A stretch of 64,000 nt of DNA from Haliotis asinina (Eukaryota; Mollusca; Gastropoda; Lepetellida; Haliotidae): NCBI RefSeq assembly GCF_037392515.1, contig NC_090287.1, positions 14,125,001 to 14,189,000 of the forward strand. Direction: 5' to 3'. Shown piece after piece: positions 1-13,639 of this stretch. Numbering within the stretch: the first letter of the stretch is position 1; every line of letters starts with the position of its first letter. The notes beneath the pieces are model-generated. The model searched no databases and was not told where the DNA came from. It was given only the letters and a program-made list of their open reading frames with translations. A program made the position numbers and the translations under genes.

Positions 1-460
1 AGATACATAGAGACATAGAGACATAGATACATACACAGATACAGATATGGATACATAGATGCATGCATAGATACATAGGTGCATACATAGATACATACAT
101 ACATAGATGCATTGATCCATAGACAGATATATAGATAAATAGATACATACAGAGATGCAAACATAGATACATACATATATACATACATAGATGCATAGAT
201 ACATAGATACATAAATAGATGAACACATAGATACATAGACACATACATGATACATGATATATACATACATGATACACAGATACATAGATACATAAGTACA
301 TAGGTACATAGGTACATAGATACATACGTAGATACAGAGTTACAGAGATACATACATACATACATACATACATACATACATACATACATACATACATACA
401 TACATACATACATACATACATACACACTACACACATACATACATACATACATATTCCTCA
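1..460. repeat. GATA/TACA-type compound microsatellite
   Basis: The window opens in a degenerate array built on GATACATA, ACATAGATAC and ATACATAC units. It becomes a nearly pure (CATA)n tract at about 345-423 and fades out by 460. It is low-complexity DNA and the left boundary lies outside the window. Confidence 0.95.
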
Positions 461-3400
461 GATAGCCCTGGAAACCAGCTTTGCGTCGATGTGCAACATA
501 GGAATGGGCCGTGCATGGTCAGCGCCCAGGCGGCCGTTAAGTAACGGCACCCTACGTCTCTTGCCCCCTGATATAGGCCAAATACTGAATATTACCAAAT
601 GCTTAATGCTGCATAATAGAAGAATATGGCCTATTAATTATTTTTATTCATTTGGTGTGTATCATTTCAAGATAACATTGGGCTGATCATAGTGACGGAA
701 TAGGCATTGATCTTAAAAAGTTTAACAATAGTCATGACATGGCAACATCTGGACGATGCTGCTGGGAAGCTGATTACACATTGCAGCATAGGATATAACA
801 TTGAATATAAACCATTACCCAAACCATATACAGCTACAGTTTTGTATATAAACGGAAAACGGACACATCATGAAATGTGCGTTTTAGCTTGTTTTGAAAG
901 AGAAAGGGGGAAAAAAGAAAGTGTACCTTGTATAAAACACATTGATACATCATACTCACAGATGAGGGCTCATGTTTGTTAAAGACATGTTTAACGAAAA
1001 ACAGGTATTATTTTTTCCATAACGTGTCCATCTCTAAAACATAAAAGCACTGTAGCAATATCTGGGGTGGGACAGGGTTGGAGGAGTACATTCAATTTTT
1101 AAACCGCTTGCAATTAAAATCACAATAAACAGACAGTTTCATATAGACAATGACACACGCATGCCAGTGAAGCAATCTATTACAATTCCCTTGGCTGTTT
1201 AAAATATGAAATGTAAATATAGACATAAGTTATATATGGCTTTAAAATTGTCTTGTTGGTCTGTCAAAGTTTTCAGGTAAAAGATGTTGGTTGGTTTGCT
1301 GCTTAAGGTTCCACTCTGTCTACTCCAGCTATGTGGGGGTGGTCTGTAAATAATCGAATCTGGACTACCCAGTCCAGAGATCACCAGCCTAAGCATTGAT
1401 CCGATAAACATGCCAGAATTAGGAACCGTACATATACTTGTATAAGATACATACAAAATTCATATGGTTGAGTAATGGTCGCATGCAAGCAATACATGCA
1501 TATGAAACTCATATTCCACAAAAGATGTTCCCTCGATATACAATATTTACAGTCATTCAGTGTATGAGACATTTGTGTATCTTCCAAAATCGACTGGGAG
1601 TTTAAACTTACTACATCTGAAAAGAACCATTGATAGTCTTTAGTGTATAGGGATGGGGAGTGTAAAATTCTTCCCCACAGTGATTTAAAATGCTGTTAAT
1701 ACAAGGAATCCGACAAACTACTGATAGGACTGCATCATGATTGTTGTAGGTTGTAAACTGATCTTTGTTTCAAAAGGTAAATAAATCTTCAGATCTTGTG
1801 CTAATCATACATGTTCAAATTCAAAATCTAAACAGAAAATTTTTCCACGCAGCCCATGCTGTAGGGCACGGGAGCGACAGTTTGCGTTGATCCAAATACA
1901 GCAGCCTGCCCCCATTCATTTGCTCTAAAGAAGATATGGGTAAACCTCTTTATCCCCTCTGAACAAAACGTATGGACTCTATCAGACTCAGACCACCTAA
2001 CACAGAACAGGCATTCAAACATGACGTGCCGGCACCATTTACAATAATGTCGATAGCAAAGGGGTAAACATAAGGAGAAGTTGGAGGACAGTGTGTCTGA
2101 ATGGGGTAATCCCGTAGGTTAGACCTCTGGGGCGAGGTAAAACTCAGCTGATATTGTGACAATGGTGTTGTTGTAAGGGATTAAGACACTGGTTTTCTAC
2201 AAAATGTAAAATGTGTACACTGAGAAAGCGAAATAAGACGTGTGCGAGTATGTGAGTGAATCCATGTTAGTGACATTGAGTCCACTTAATTCATTCATAG
2301 TTATTCAATTTCTTGCATAAACGTGTATGTTATAAGCATGTTGGAAACGACAGTTCGTCATCATTACAACAACTTCAGTTATGGCAAATGCACAATTGAA
2401 CTACAAATGAAGGAAAACCAAGTTCTATGGACAAACATCTTTATTGCAATGAACGCTTATGCGTTACACATTCGGGCTTTCAAATAACGACCTGGCATAC
2501 AAAGTTGCTCATTTTATTACTTTAAACGTTACATGTATGGATCATATTTTCAGTATGTGTGTTATTTATCATGAAGATAACAGAAATCACTATCCAAATG
2601 AATGCATTTAAGGCTGATCCCTGTTCAGTTATTTTCCTGTGAACATTTTAGCACTAGCTATACCCTTGTGAAAACATTGTCCTTCTCATTATCCAGAACT
2701 AGTCGACCATAACGAAGTACCTTGCAAACCAAACACCATGAATATCCCAGTCAGACTTGTACTGAGATGAAAGGTCTGTCCATAGCAACCGACCCTCCGA
2801 GCAACGCTTTTCTTCAGCAAGTCCATTCACATCCATTATATTGATTCTCTCGCTTCTCAGTGACGGGCGTGTCACTGAACGGTACATCCGCCCAAGTCAC
2901 GGTCTAGTGACTGCTACACCATTGTCACACCTGCTATTGTTCATCTGACGTTTTATTCATGTTATGATAAAACTAAAAAGATTAGTGCATAAGCATTAAA
3001 TTGTAAAAGCAATGATGGCATATTTAGTTATTTTTTCACTGTAAAATACTACTAATAAGCTTTAAACCAACGTAACCCTATGAAATGGAGTGTTCGCTGA
3101 GCACTAGTCTGTCTCATAGTCCCTGAACCACTTAATTTTCCCTACAGCCTACCCTCCTTTCTTTGCTAAGGCTCTGGTTAACGTGATTTCTCTCCACAAT
3201 GGAGGATAATAAAAGTGTATATCAGAGATATAAAAGGGTTAACTTCTTTTAGAGGCATTAGAAGTTGAGACAGGAAGGATATTGTCATACATAGTGTCAT
3301 CCTTCCTCCAGAGGTCAGAGTTCATTTTGTCTAAGAGATTTTGTCTCTCCTCTTCCCGCCTAGCCCCAAGCCGAAAAGTGTGGTGTTGTTACAAAGGATT

Positions 3401-3821
3401 AACTCTCTCAGTTACAGCATGTTTTCCTGATGCCTTCAGTGGGCCCCCCAAAATCAACAGCTTCATCAGACTTGCACCAGTTTTACCATAAGTGCCAATA
3501 GACAGAGCAATGGGCAGAGGGTTCAGAAAGAATGTCTCCAGAAAGGGAACCACTTTGACACCCATGGCCCCCGTACAACAAAACAACATTGAGTGGTGGC
3601 AACATAAACTCGACAACTCCACCAAGACAGACCTGATCTGTACAAGTTCTTTAATTAGTTGCATCAAGACCATGCGGGCCAAGAATGAAATTTGATTCAT
3701 CTAACTCCAGACGGCTCATGCTCGCCGAGTCCAATCATCCAACTCCAGACCATAGGCAGACTAGAGTACAAGAGGATGAAGTATCGAGATTTGCAGACTC
3801 AGCTCCAGATATCGTGAGTGA
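461..3821. other. No gene seen; intergenic or intronic
   Basis: Only short open frames with no recognisable domain are present. The stretch contains one diverged repeat fragment (1296-1400) and otherwise looks like unique AT-rich DNA. Exons of an unrecognised gene cannot be excluded. Confidence 0.5.
1296..1400 (+). repeat. Fragment of the 270-bp dispersed repeat (same family as 3822-4093)
   Basis: It shares 'ggtctgtaaataatcga' and the following 'tctgga...cagtccagagatca' run with the fuller copy at 3822-4093, in the same orientation. Both ends are truncated and it is diverged. Confidence 0.7.
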
Positions 3822-4093
3822 TTGAGTGAGTGAGTTTAGTTTTACGTCGCACTTAGCAATATTCCAGCTATATGGCGACGGTCTGTAAATAATCGAGTCT
3901 GGACCAGACAATCCAGTGATCAACAACATGAGCATCGATCTGCGCAATGGGGAACCGATGACATGTGTCAACCAAGTCAGCTAGTCTGACCACCCGATCC
4001 CGTTAGTCGCCTCTTACGACAAGCATAGTCACCTTTTATGGCAAGCATGGGTTGCTGAAGGCCTATTCTTCCCCGGGACCTTCACGGGTCTCC
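3822..4093 (+). repeat. Dispersed interspersed repeat, near full-length copy
   Basis: It starts 'gtgagtgagtgagtttag', runs through 'tacgtcgcacttagcaata' and 'ggtctgtaaataatcgagtc', and ends near 'ccgggaccttcacgggtc'. Diverged copies occur in this window at 1296-1400 (+), 16452-16545 (+, fragment), 4974-5165 (-), 14830-14962 (-) and 30567-30720 (-), so it is a genuine interspersed family. Its first 50 bases resemble the reverse complement of the tail of the tRNA-derived SINE (for example 5464-5620), so the two families probably share a tail. No coding capacity. Confidence 0.85.
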
Positions 4094-4973
4094 AGATATC
4101 GACGTGACGAAATTGACGTTTTCGTGTTTGAAGATACTGCTTTTCATTTTATAAATATTGACTTATGAGCTATAGTATATGGACTAGTGCAGGGGTCTAA
4201 AGTGTAGGTTCAGACAATAAAGCTGGAACATACTATATCAGCTTCAAAAGAAGTTTGTGTCTGTTAAGTATTCCTTGAGCCCCAAACTTCTAGCCATTCC
4301 CGAATTGCACAACGTGTTTGTTTATACAACAGAGTAGTCACAGCCGGGCGGAAAAAGTCCTTCAAAGACTAGGCATATAAGGTTTATTTAAGGGATAAGC
4401 CCTCGGTGTTTATTTCTCGCTTCTTAATCCAGCTGAAGTTATTCAGTCTTAGAGTTTGACCCTCTGACTCAGCTGGCTGGCTGTGCATTTTGTGTGTTTG
4501 TTCACTTTGTATTACGTTTATACAACTGTATAGTTAAACAGATTGTATATTTACTCTGATCGAATTAATCGGTTGTTCTTATCGTGGTTAATAGATAGAT
4601 ATGGTCTTTTATATTTTTTTCTTTTGACAATTTGCTGACGGTGCTAAATTTGTTATCTTTTTGCCGCGTTTATGACTAAACATATGACGTACAACGTTTA
4701 CTTCGTCAATGACACACTCACTGACCTCTGGAGCTCAGCTTAATAACAGTATTATGTACTGAAGTAGCCGACCGAGAGTCTATATGTGATCACAGTAGGG
4801 TGGTTTCATATGTGAAGAATGCTAACCAGCATATACCGTAGTGGTTCGCCACGTATGCTCAGCTGAGATGATCGAACAGAACAGGTCTGAATATTCGGTA
4901 TATATGCAAATATACAGTTGAAAATATATTGGATGCCGGAATGGTTTACATTGAAGGTATAGTCCGTTGAGGT
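4094..4973. other. No gene seen
   Basis: AT-rich DNA with only very short open frames. No repeat or RNA gene recognised. Confidence 0.5.
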
Positions 4974-5165
4974 GCGGGTTAGAATTTGTCTCCATGCTTG
5001 TCGTAAGAGAAACCAACGGGATTGGGTGGTCAGGATCGCTGACTTGGTTGACGCTCATTTGGTTGTTCCCGGGATTGTCTGGTCCAGACACATTATTTAC
5101 AAACAGCCGCCGCTTAGCTGGAATATTTCTGATAGCTGCATTAAACAACAAACCAACCAATCACC
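4974..5165 (-). repeat. Reverse-orientation copy of the 270-bp dispersed repeat
   Basis: The reverse complement aligns by eye to 3822-4093. Landmarks are 'gggattgggtggtcagg', 'gttgacgctcat', 'ggattgtctggtccagac' and 'ttagctggaatatt'. The short open frames here are an artefact of the repeat. Confidence 0.8.
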
Positions 5166-5463
5166 ATGGAAGGATATTTTCACTTGTATTTCTTTACGAT
5201 GAAACAATTCTTTAAATATTAATACAGCGGGCTTTTATCATAATGGGTTTTGATATATGTGTTTTCTGATAGAAAGGGACGAGAGAAATGTATTGAAATT
5301 CAGAAATATATCATCAACACCGCGTATGTTCCTTCTCTTAGTGGAATTTGGTGACATCTACCTAGATAAACGAGAGGAAGTTCTGAACAAAAGCTCTAAT
5401 TTCAGAGCCTAGAAGAAAGGAAAATGTTTCAAACAGTTTTCAAGGACAGGTTCATGAATACGC

Positions 5464-5620
5464 AAGGTAGATGGGGTAGCCTAGTGGTTAGGACATTCGC
5501 TCATGACGCTGAAGACCCGGGTTTGACTCCCCACATGGACTCATTGTCTGACTCATTTCAGGTGTCCCCGTCCATGATACTGCTTGAATATTGCTAAAAG
5601 CGGCGTAAAACCCATTCACC
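5464..5620 (+). repeat. tRNA-derived SINE, family A
   Basis: The head contains a pol III A-box match (TAGCCTAGTGG, 5477-5487) and a B-box-like element (GGTTTGACTCC, about 5520-5530). The body reads 'ttcaggtgtccccg' and the tail 'gcttgaatattgctaaaagcggcgtaaaaccc'. The same head, body and tail order recurs at 23240, 28606 and 54800 (+) and at 12784, 22403 and 43247 (-). No target-site duplication was worked out. Confidence 0.85.
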
Positions 5621-7089
5621 CATGAATATGCGATGTGTGGTTCCTTTTCCAGAATACGAAATCTCTATCCGCCATGTTTGTATTGCCATATCATGTAACT
5701 TGAAGGAGAGAGTAGATTTAAGTATATTGACGGCTTGTGACAGCCAGTAAAGGCTATACACTGTTTCCACAAATTGTATCCATTTTGTATTGTTATCTTT
5801 CACACGGGCGTCATCCTATGAACTGCACTCCACTACACAACGAATAAGGCTCGCGTGCGCAACTCCCTGTACAAAGCTGGTTCCGTCACTCGTTGCCCCC
5901 TAACCTGCGATATCCGAGACGGGACCCAGCTCATTTCCGGATTTCCGATGACAGGTGTATATTCATACCGGTTCTGATTCACAATTACGCGACCGCCTAA
6001 TAGGACTTCACTAGACCGGACCAAATAAGGCGGTTTGTCACTGGGATTACTAAAGAGGTCTCGCGAAGTGCCGTGACCTACTTGGGGGTCTTTCCTTTCC
6101 TTGTATACAGGACATTTCACTGGCTTTCGAAGCAGGAAACAGACTCATTACCTAGTGAAATGTTACGTCACCATTGGGTCCTTGGTTTCTATAAATCAAA
6201 TGATTTCTTTTACAGACTCCCTTTACAAAAGCCAGTTATTCTTGGTTACCTCATTTTACTTTGATTTTCTTGGCCTGTGTGTTTCCGGTACGTTGTAAGA
6301 GCAAAATATTTAGTTTACCCGAACAGTTTATTTTTATAAATTCCAACGTTGTTTTTTTGGCCATCCCTAAGAGCAACTACATAGCATGGTTCACCCACTG
6401 AACACTCAACATATACTTTAGAGCGACATGAAAACGAAACCCGGAACTTTTGACTTGCTTTGATGATTTGTGTCTCAGTTTTTTCAAGTGATACTTCACA
6501 GACGTGAAGAGAAAAATCAAAACAAAAGCTCCTAAATTATCTGCATTGCTTCCTTATTTTCCGAACCTCGAAAGTTATAAATCTACAAAGCGTTGACGTT
6601 TTCCTCACTTACGTGATTAGTCGTGGTTTTGATTTCCTATACAATGACATGTGTGTTAAGGAAAAAGAAATTGTATTACCCTGTAACACAAGAGAGGATG
6701 TACGGTTATATGATAGGAGTGTTGTTGGTTGTGTCTTTGTTAGTAATGTTTCCTTTATGCATGCATGATTTATGCTGCATAAAGGTTTGATATTCGCTAA
6801 GGCCATTAGACGTTCATTGTATGTACTCATATGTTTTCTGTTGTTCAGTGCTTGACAATATATCACTTCTTCTTCTTCTTGTGTTCTTCAGTGTACAGAT
6901 CCCCACCCGATACGTATATTGTTGGACCGTGCATAAACAACGGTTCCTAGTTTCCAATTGATTATCGATAGGTGAACTGATGTGCGTTACCAATGACAAC
7001 CTAAAGAAACATTGCTCTGAATTGTCTTCCTTGCATTGTCTGATCCAACGTGTATCGGTTCTTCGCGGATGTCGATATGGCGATATTGG
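5621..7089. other. No gene recognised; includes a GC-richer patch at 5830-6090
   Basis: A 95-codon frame on the minus strand (5833-6120) covers a GC-richer patch but has no recognisable domain. The rest is AT-rich. Confidence 0.4.
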
Positions 7090-7262
7090 ATTACAGTGAG
7101 TTGTATTTTACGTCGGTTTCAGTGCTGTACCAGTGAGGAGAGTACACATGTACTCCATACATTGACGCCATGTTGGGAATCGAACACCGGCTTTCAGAAT
7201 GAAACTGAATGTCACTGTAATCAGTTGGCTACTCCACTTTCCTTTGCGAGGTGTCTTGGACG
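7090..7262 (-). repeat. Diverged SINE family A fragment
   Basis: 'gtgagttgtattttacg' followed by 'catgttgggaatcgaacaccggc' matches the reversed family A pattern (tail first, then reversed B box 'ggaatcgaac'). It is considerably decayed. Confidence 0.5.
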
Positions 7263-8134
7263 TGTTCTCGTAAAGGGTTTTTACTAAAAACTAAAAAATT
7301 ATAATTTTACCTGATGTCGTTGGTTAATCGCATTACAGTTTTATATATGCCGCATGTGATGCCAGAGAATACAACGGTAGTCCCAGAAATCAGAACAGAA
7401 AAGATATACACAAAAATCACACAAACTGATAGTGCGTGAACATTCAGCTGTTCACGTTTTCTAAGTACAATGTACACACACATATGTTGGAACAGCTAAG
7501 AGAGGGGAAGCCATAAACAAATTAACAACTTTTTCTCTGGCTATATAAACCTAATAAAATGCAGTTTTCAAAATCTCTAGAATTGATAAAATAGAGCTGT
7601 AAAACCAGGAAAAGCACTTTACTCAAATTAGAAAATGATAGCCCTTCTTGCTACACCGTCAGACAAAATGCAGTCAATGGATGTCTTACCAGTCATGAAA
7701 CGTACAACGTGGAGAATTAAGTAGCGAGGTCATGCAGGGTATGCCAAGTAATGACTTAGGTCATTGATGTACCGTCCGCAATCAACAGGAAAATAAGCCA
7801 TGATGTAAAAAATGTCAGTGTTAATAAAACATTAATCAAACAAGTCATAACAATATTGTCACCAATAGCACTACCTACATCGCTCGCAACCACTTCTGAA
7901 CCACATCTGCACCTAACTTATAAAACTAATGCATATATTCCAGTACAATATATGACATCATGGAATGAACAGATCACAACACTAAATTAAATGTCATGCG
8001 CTTAATCTCATAATTCTTCAACAACTAAATCACTTAAAAATGTTCATTTCTCCTGTTTTGATAAGATGCAGTTACTTATGGAATAATTGTCCTACAAGTG
8101 AAATATAATATATGTTATTTTTGGGATTACACGT

Positions 8135-8222
8135 TCTTAATAAAGTACAGGTTCTAGAACTTTTGTTGGTTTGAGTCCATCAGGTATTCGAGCCTACATC
8201 CTTAGAGTGTGAGACATTTCGA
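8135..8222 (-). repeat. tRNA-derived SINE, family C, truncated copy
   Basis: 'gtacaggttctagaactttt', 'ttgagtccatcaggtattcg' and 'cttagagtgtgag' match the other two family C copies at 39945-40057 (-) and 49050-49205 (+). The reversed B-box region is degenerate. Confidence 0.65.
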
Positions 8223-8892
8223 TACAGAATCGTGTACCGTTGATTTATTTTGACAATGTTAGAAAAATATGTATTGAACTGTTCAGGCAATTCACAAATT
8301 GCCTAAGATATTATTCATTTTATTTGAAAGACTGACTGAAACATGTTTTCAGTGTGTATTATCATTAGTAGAGTACACAAACGCAACTTTATGAAAAAAA
8401 CAGGCAATTGTGAGATATTTGCTTACATTTCGTTTGCACAACTGAGGCTTTCGTGGTACCTGTTGTTGCATTTGTCTTTAAAGCTTTAAAGCACCTGAAT
8501 TGTTGACCGTGCACTGCTTGCCTGTCTTTAAGAAGTTGCATTTGGTGCAAGCCACCGCATTTTGATTATTCTTGAACAGCCAATTTCCTACTGACGACAG
8601 ATATCTGTATATTTGTGTACACAGACCGAACTAACTGCGGCTATGGCGCCCCTTAAGCACACCAGCACGGACACCAGTAGGGGTCAGCATCACCTCTGTC
8701 CACACCCATGACGTTGCGAGGATTCCTCATACATCACTTATTTCAACTGATTGATACGGTGACATTGCCTGGCGCAGCTCTGGATACGACCACGGGGCTT
8801 CACAACGATGTACAATAGTCTTTTGGTGTTCTAATACTGATAAAGCAACCCTGTTTTACAAATACGAGGGAAGGGCATAGCCATGTCTGTGC

Positions 8893-8942
8893 TAAATGGA
8901 ATATTGTCAAGTGCGGCGTAAAACTAAACTCACCCACTAAGT
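8893..8942 (+). repeat. SINE family A tail fragment
   Basis: 'ggaatattgtcaagtgcgg' followed by 'cgtaaaactaaactcaccca' is the 3' tail of family A without the tRNA-like head. Confidence 0.6.
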
Positions 8943-11900
8943 GAACGTATGCATTTTAGATAGTTGTGTCAGAGGAAAAGAAACATTATAACACCTGCCT
9001 TTCTGCTTGTGGCTGACGTAGTGTGAAAACCACGTTGCAACTGTGTGACACTTCCTCCACGGTCAAAGCACAGAATCTGACAACAACTGGCTGATATATC
9101 AAACGCACGCGGTATTTAGTATGACGTTCACAGACCTGATACACTGCTGTTCGAAACGACCGTTTTACACATGCAGAACTGTCCCTTCATCCTGAAACCT
9201 CCTCAGTCAGACAAAAGGAACAAATTGTTCGATTTACGAGAATCACGTCGTTCTCCTAATTATATGTTGCCAGAAGCTTTCATGATTTCCCTGACAACCG
9301 CGTTGCCATAGTAACGCCTGTGACTTTTCCTCATTTTCCCATTACTATTACATGTGCAACGCGACTAGGAAAGGGCATTTTCATAGACATGTAACATGTA
9401 CCTGTCGGAATCCTGGTCTATGTTTGAATATGAATGCGCTCTCTCCGCCATGGTAGGCCCGGTAGATCTACCTGTGAAACTCAGGTAGTCATCCACAGGT
9501 AAATCGTTATTTACAGGCTCCGTCCTCAGCCAAGGAACACCACGCCAGTATGGTTTAATGGTTCAATCGATATTGTCATGCAGCTGTATCGGCAAGCATG
9601 AAACAGAATCCCGACAGTTGACAACCACAATTGCCACTATTGGTTAAATATAACATCCGAACCACCCCGGTGTTGTTTGACACTAGACAAGAAGACAGAA
9701 CCCGGCGAAGCGTTACGGAGGGTAGTGCCGATATCGTGATATTCAGTTGGAAAATTGGTGTAAGACACGGAATATACGGAAAAGGTAAGTTTCATACTTT
9801 GTTATGCTTATTCGAAAAGGTTTTTTTATGTTTCATGAAATACACGCTTGCTTAGTGTGAAGATTTGCTAGCGTGCGATCAAAAGGATTTTAAAACGGAG
9901 ACGCTCAGTACCTCAACATGAAATACACCCGAGCATGGGTGTGTCAGTGCATGAATGTGAGGCCTTTGTGTAGGATAGGTTCCGTATTCAAAGTACGGAG
10001 ACCGCTCGCTACCCGTTATAAAGCCCGCACGGACAAATGTATGGGTTGATTTTCAGCAGTGAGAATGCGGTCGTTGTCGATAAATGGCCAACCCGACCGA
10101 CCTAGATCCGGGTTCAATGTGGAACGGGTTCAATGTTTAAAGTGGCCATACTGCACCCGCGGTGATAATTGTACTTGTACTTGGACAGTGTACACTTCTG
10201 AACACATTACTCGGTAAGGTCTCCTCTACATTGCACATGAACATAAATAATTTTGTTCCAATGAGTTAATGTAATGTGTGTCGCAACTGTTACCGTAATT
10301 AACAGATGTTTCGGTTTCATTCGGGAGAAAAGGGGGGAGCATTAGAGATGTACATTAAAATCGTGTTATTCAGGCAGGCAATCGTCAACACAATACATAA
10401 CAGTAGAGGAGTGACCAAACGAGGAAAATGAATTATGTGATTACCGGTTAACAGCCTCACCTCAATATTACATTACATATGGGTACATGAACTCAGGTAG
10501 TACTTTCTAGTGTAGCATGATGCGTTATCCGCTACAAGGAGTTATGAGAGACTACACACAACAGTTAAATTAAGGCCATCGGATTATTTTAAAAAACGGG
10601 AATACAATTTACATTATGACTTATGACTTATGCATGAATATATCCATTTTATCTAAAGCATAAATATTCAAAAGCACAAAAGATGCAAATAATTCTGAAA
10701 AGATATTATCACAAGTAAAACATGATATAAGTGTGTTAAGCATGATTTAAAGTGCTTAATATTTAATATTTCACACTTAAAAGAAACACCGATGATCTGA
10801 CCATTCCTATAATGCACTGGCATAGTTGTTTCGTGTTACATGTGTACCCGGATGGTACAAGGATTGATTTCAGTATTAAAGAGGTTGATGTTCTCTTCAA
10901 CATCTAGTCCCTGAAATGAAATTACGTTAAAGAAGACCAACAGTTGTGAAATCATATACATAGGAAAACAGCGGAGAGCCGAGATTCCTTCGGTTTAGAG
11001 AGACTGGACAAGCCTGCTTAGCTTTAAATGCTTGCAATGCTTTAAAATATGTGTAAAGGTTTGTGAGTGACAGGTATATTTATTGCCCCGAGCCTCTTTC
11101 CCCAGCCACACACCCTTCCGTGAAGGTCTGTGGGCAATTTACAGGACATTAAATAATCAGAAATCTGCATGTGAATGACGAGTCACTTGTTTTGGTCAAC
11201 TATGCCACAGAATTTATGTAAACAGCACAAATTTACACATAGTGGCACGGACCTGCACGAGATGTGTTAGATATATGTGTGTCAGTGTGACCACGCCCAA
11301 TAAGGTATGGGTTATGTACTGCTATGATATCCTACTATGACCATTATACTCGACATGAGCTATAATTACACGTAGATGTTTGTCAATAATGGAGACTGAT
11401 TCGTCTTCATTGTAGAGAAGAACGATCCGATTATGGATTTTCAGATGATGTTGTTCACCATTGCCATGGTAACCATGACAGCATCATCACCGTTTAGTGT
11501 ACAGAGCAGGTTGAGGACATGGAGGACTACCCACGCGTCATTTGTTTACTTAAGAAACTGGCATATTTATCATAAACGATAACTCTGCAAATCCGTTGAG
11601 TGGGTTGGGGTGAGACTTACCTGGATTGCATAAAATGGAGTCAGTTTGTAAGTAGTTTGAAACGTGTGGAAGGTATGTAACTACGCCGCTTTAATATTTG
11701 CGAAAGGACAATTGTTGCAACACCTATGTAAGAAAAACATCAGTCTTAATGTATATAAACGTACCAAGCTCTTTCATATTTGTCAAGTTAATTTTAACTT
11801 TTCAAGGTTCCGACCACTAACAGAGCTTCTGCTTTTACTGTTATTGTAACTAACGTTTTTATTTTGTCTTCTCTTTGGGATCTAACTTTGGACCACACAA

Positions 11901-12205
11901 ACTAGTGACTGGTATTATGAGCAAGGGTTCATACTGTCAGCGTCACGATGTCACGAGGTTTCTTCCGCATAGTCGGATACTGCCAAGTGTGAACATCGAA
12001 CCGGTGAGTGTTTGGATCATTTTGACTATTTTCTGGTTGAAATTGATGGGCGTATTCTCAAAGAGCGAAATGGTGAAATGTATTATCTGGTGGTACTGAT
12101 TATGTCATTAATTTATTAGGGCATAATTCGAGCGAATTCGCATTATACTGACACAGTGAAATTGAGTTAAAAGCGTTAAGCCAAGCGCATCGTGCAACTG
12201 AATTA
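8943..12205. other. No gene seen
   Basis: About 3.3 kb of AT-rich DNA. Open frames are short (up to 74 codons) and carry no recognisable domain, and no repeat family stands out. Confidence 0.45.
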
Positions 12206-12753
12206 GTCTCCCATGTACCAGCTCAATGCCTCGGACATCACGGTGTTCCTCATCCAAACCAGATAGAAATTATCCTCGGTTTGAATCGCAGATCATTTTG
12301 AATGAGGGGATGTTGGGTAGCTTCTCTTGTACCAACCCAATGCCTCGGACATCACGGTGTTCCTCATCCAAACCAGATAGAAATTATCCTTAGTTTGAAT
12401 CGCAAATTCGTTTGAATGAAGGGCTGTTGGGTAGCTTCTCATGTACCAGTCCAATACCTCGGGCGTCATGACGTTCCTCATCCAAACCAGACAGAAATTA
12501 TCCTTGGTTTGAATCGCAGATCCGTTTGAATGAGAGGCTGTTGGGTAGCTTCTCATGTACCAACCCAATACCTCGGACATCACGGTGTTCCTCATCCAAA
12601 CCAGATAGAAATTATCCTCGGTTTGAATCGCAAATTCGTTTGAATGAGAGACTGTACCTCGGACGTTTTGACGTTCCTCATCCAAACCAGATAGAAATTA
12701 TCCTCGGTTTGAATCGCAGATCCGTTCGTATTAGGGCTGTTGGGTACCTTAAT
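12206..12753. repeat. 114-bp minisatellite, about 5 units
   Basis: The phrase 'gttcctcatccaaaccag' recurs at about 12245, 12359, 12473, 12587 and 12673. This gives three steps of 114 bp and a last step of 86 bp (28-bp deletion). Each unit also carries 'aaattatcctcggtttgaa' and 'ctgttgggtagcttctc'. Because 114 is a multiple of three, the minus strand stays open over 12293-12685 as a 38-residue periodic peptide with 'NFYLVWMRN' in each unit. I read this as a satellite rather than a gene. Confidence 0.92.
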
Positions 12754-12783
12754 GGTTAAAGCGTCCGCTTGCCTCACAGAACC

Positions 12784-12957
12784 GTGAGTGAGTGAATATG
12801 GTTTTACGCCCTGCTTTTAGAATATTCCATCAATATCACGGTCGGGGGCACCAGAAATGGGTTCACACATTGTAGGCATGTAGGGAATCGAATCCGGACC
12901 TTTGGCGAGTGGATACTTTAACCATTAGGTTTCCCCACCGCCCCGCCATACAGGAGA
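12784..12957 (-). repeat. SINE family A, reverse orientation
   Basis: It starts with the reversed tail ('gtgagtgagtgaatatgg', 'ttttacgccctgc'), continues 'attccatcaatatcacgg', and ends with the reversed B box ('ggaatcgaatcc') and reversed A box ('ccattaggtttccccacc'). Confidence 0.85.
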
Positions 12958-13042
12958 CCCGCTTCGATTCCCCGCATGGGTATAATGTGTTCTGGATTAC
13001 AGCTTAAATCGGCTAAAAAAAAACAGTCACTCACTCACCGAT
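12955..13042 (+). repeat. SINE family A, forward partial copy abutting the reverse copy
   Basis: 'gacccgcttcgattccccgc' gives a B-box region, followed by a shortened body and 'aatcggctaaaaaaaaacag' plus 'tcactcactcacc'. The A box is missing. It directly abuts 12784-12957 to form a head-to-head pair. Confidence 0.7.
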
Positions 13043-13639
13043 AAAGTATAATTGTCTGTATATCACCACCCAACGCTAATGGTAACTTTGTTTGTAACAT
13101 GCATTACATATCGCTTTCCAACCCCATGAAAGATCATACAGAGCTTATGGATGACAATGAGCTTTTAATGAACGTTTTAGTGCAACGACTCGAGTTATAT
13201 AGACTGATTAGGGTGTAAAGATGTAAAATGCTATTTAGTTAAAATATATATTCAGTAAGGTCAGGAATAATTGAGAATCTAAGATCCAAAACCATGAGTT
13301 TCATACGCCATCTTGCGAGTGCCAGTAAAATATACATGTATCGGTTTTCGTTGTATATATGTATGTATTGTATAGTTACAATTTAATGGAGAATATAAGA
13401 CTCAAAACCATCAATTTTATAGGTCATCATAAAGGTAAGTTAAATACAGTAGTCGGTGAAAAAATATCGCTCGGTATGAATTAACCACAGTTTTTTTTAA
13501 GAATAAGTTTGGTGTTCCGTTTAAGACTGACCACATGTCTTTCATATGCGGTTAGAAGAAGGCAGAAATGTGAGTTTATTCGTTCTTTAAAGTACATGCA
13601 TCAAATGTTAATGCACCCAACGTGTACAATGGATTGATA
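13043..13639. other. No gene seen
   Basis: AT-rich DNA between a SINE pair and a minisatellite, without recognisable coding sequence. Confidence 0.5.

Noticed and set aside
12293..12685. 130-codon minus-strand frame with repeated peptide
   Set aside because: Explained by a 114-bp minisatellite whose unit is a multiple of three; kept as a finding, not as a gene.
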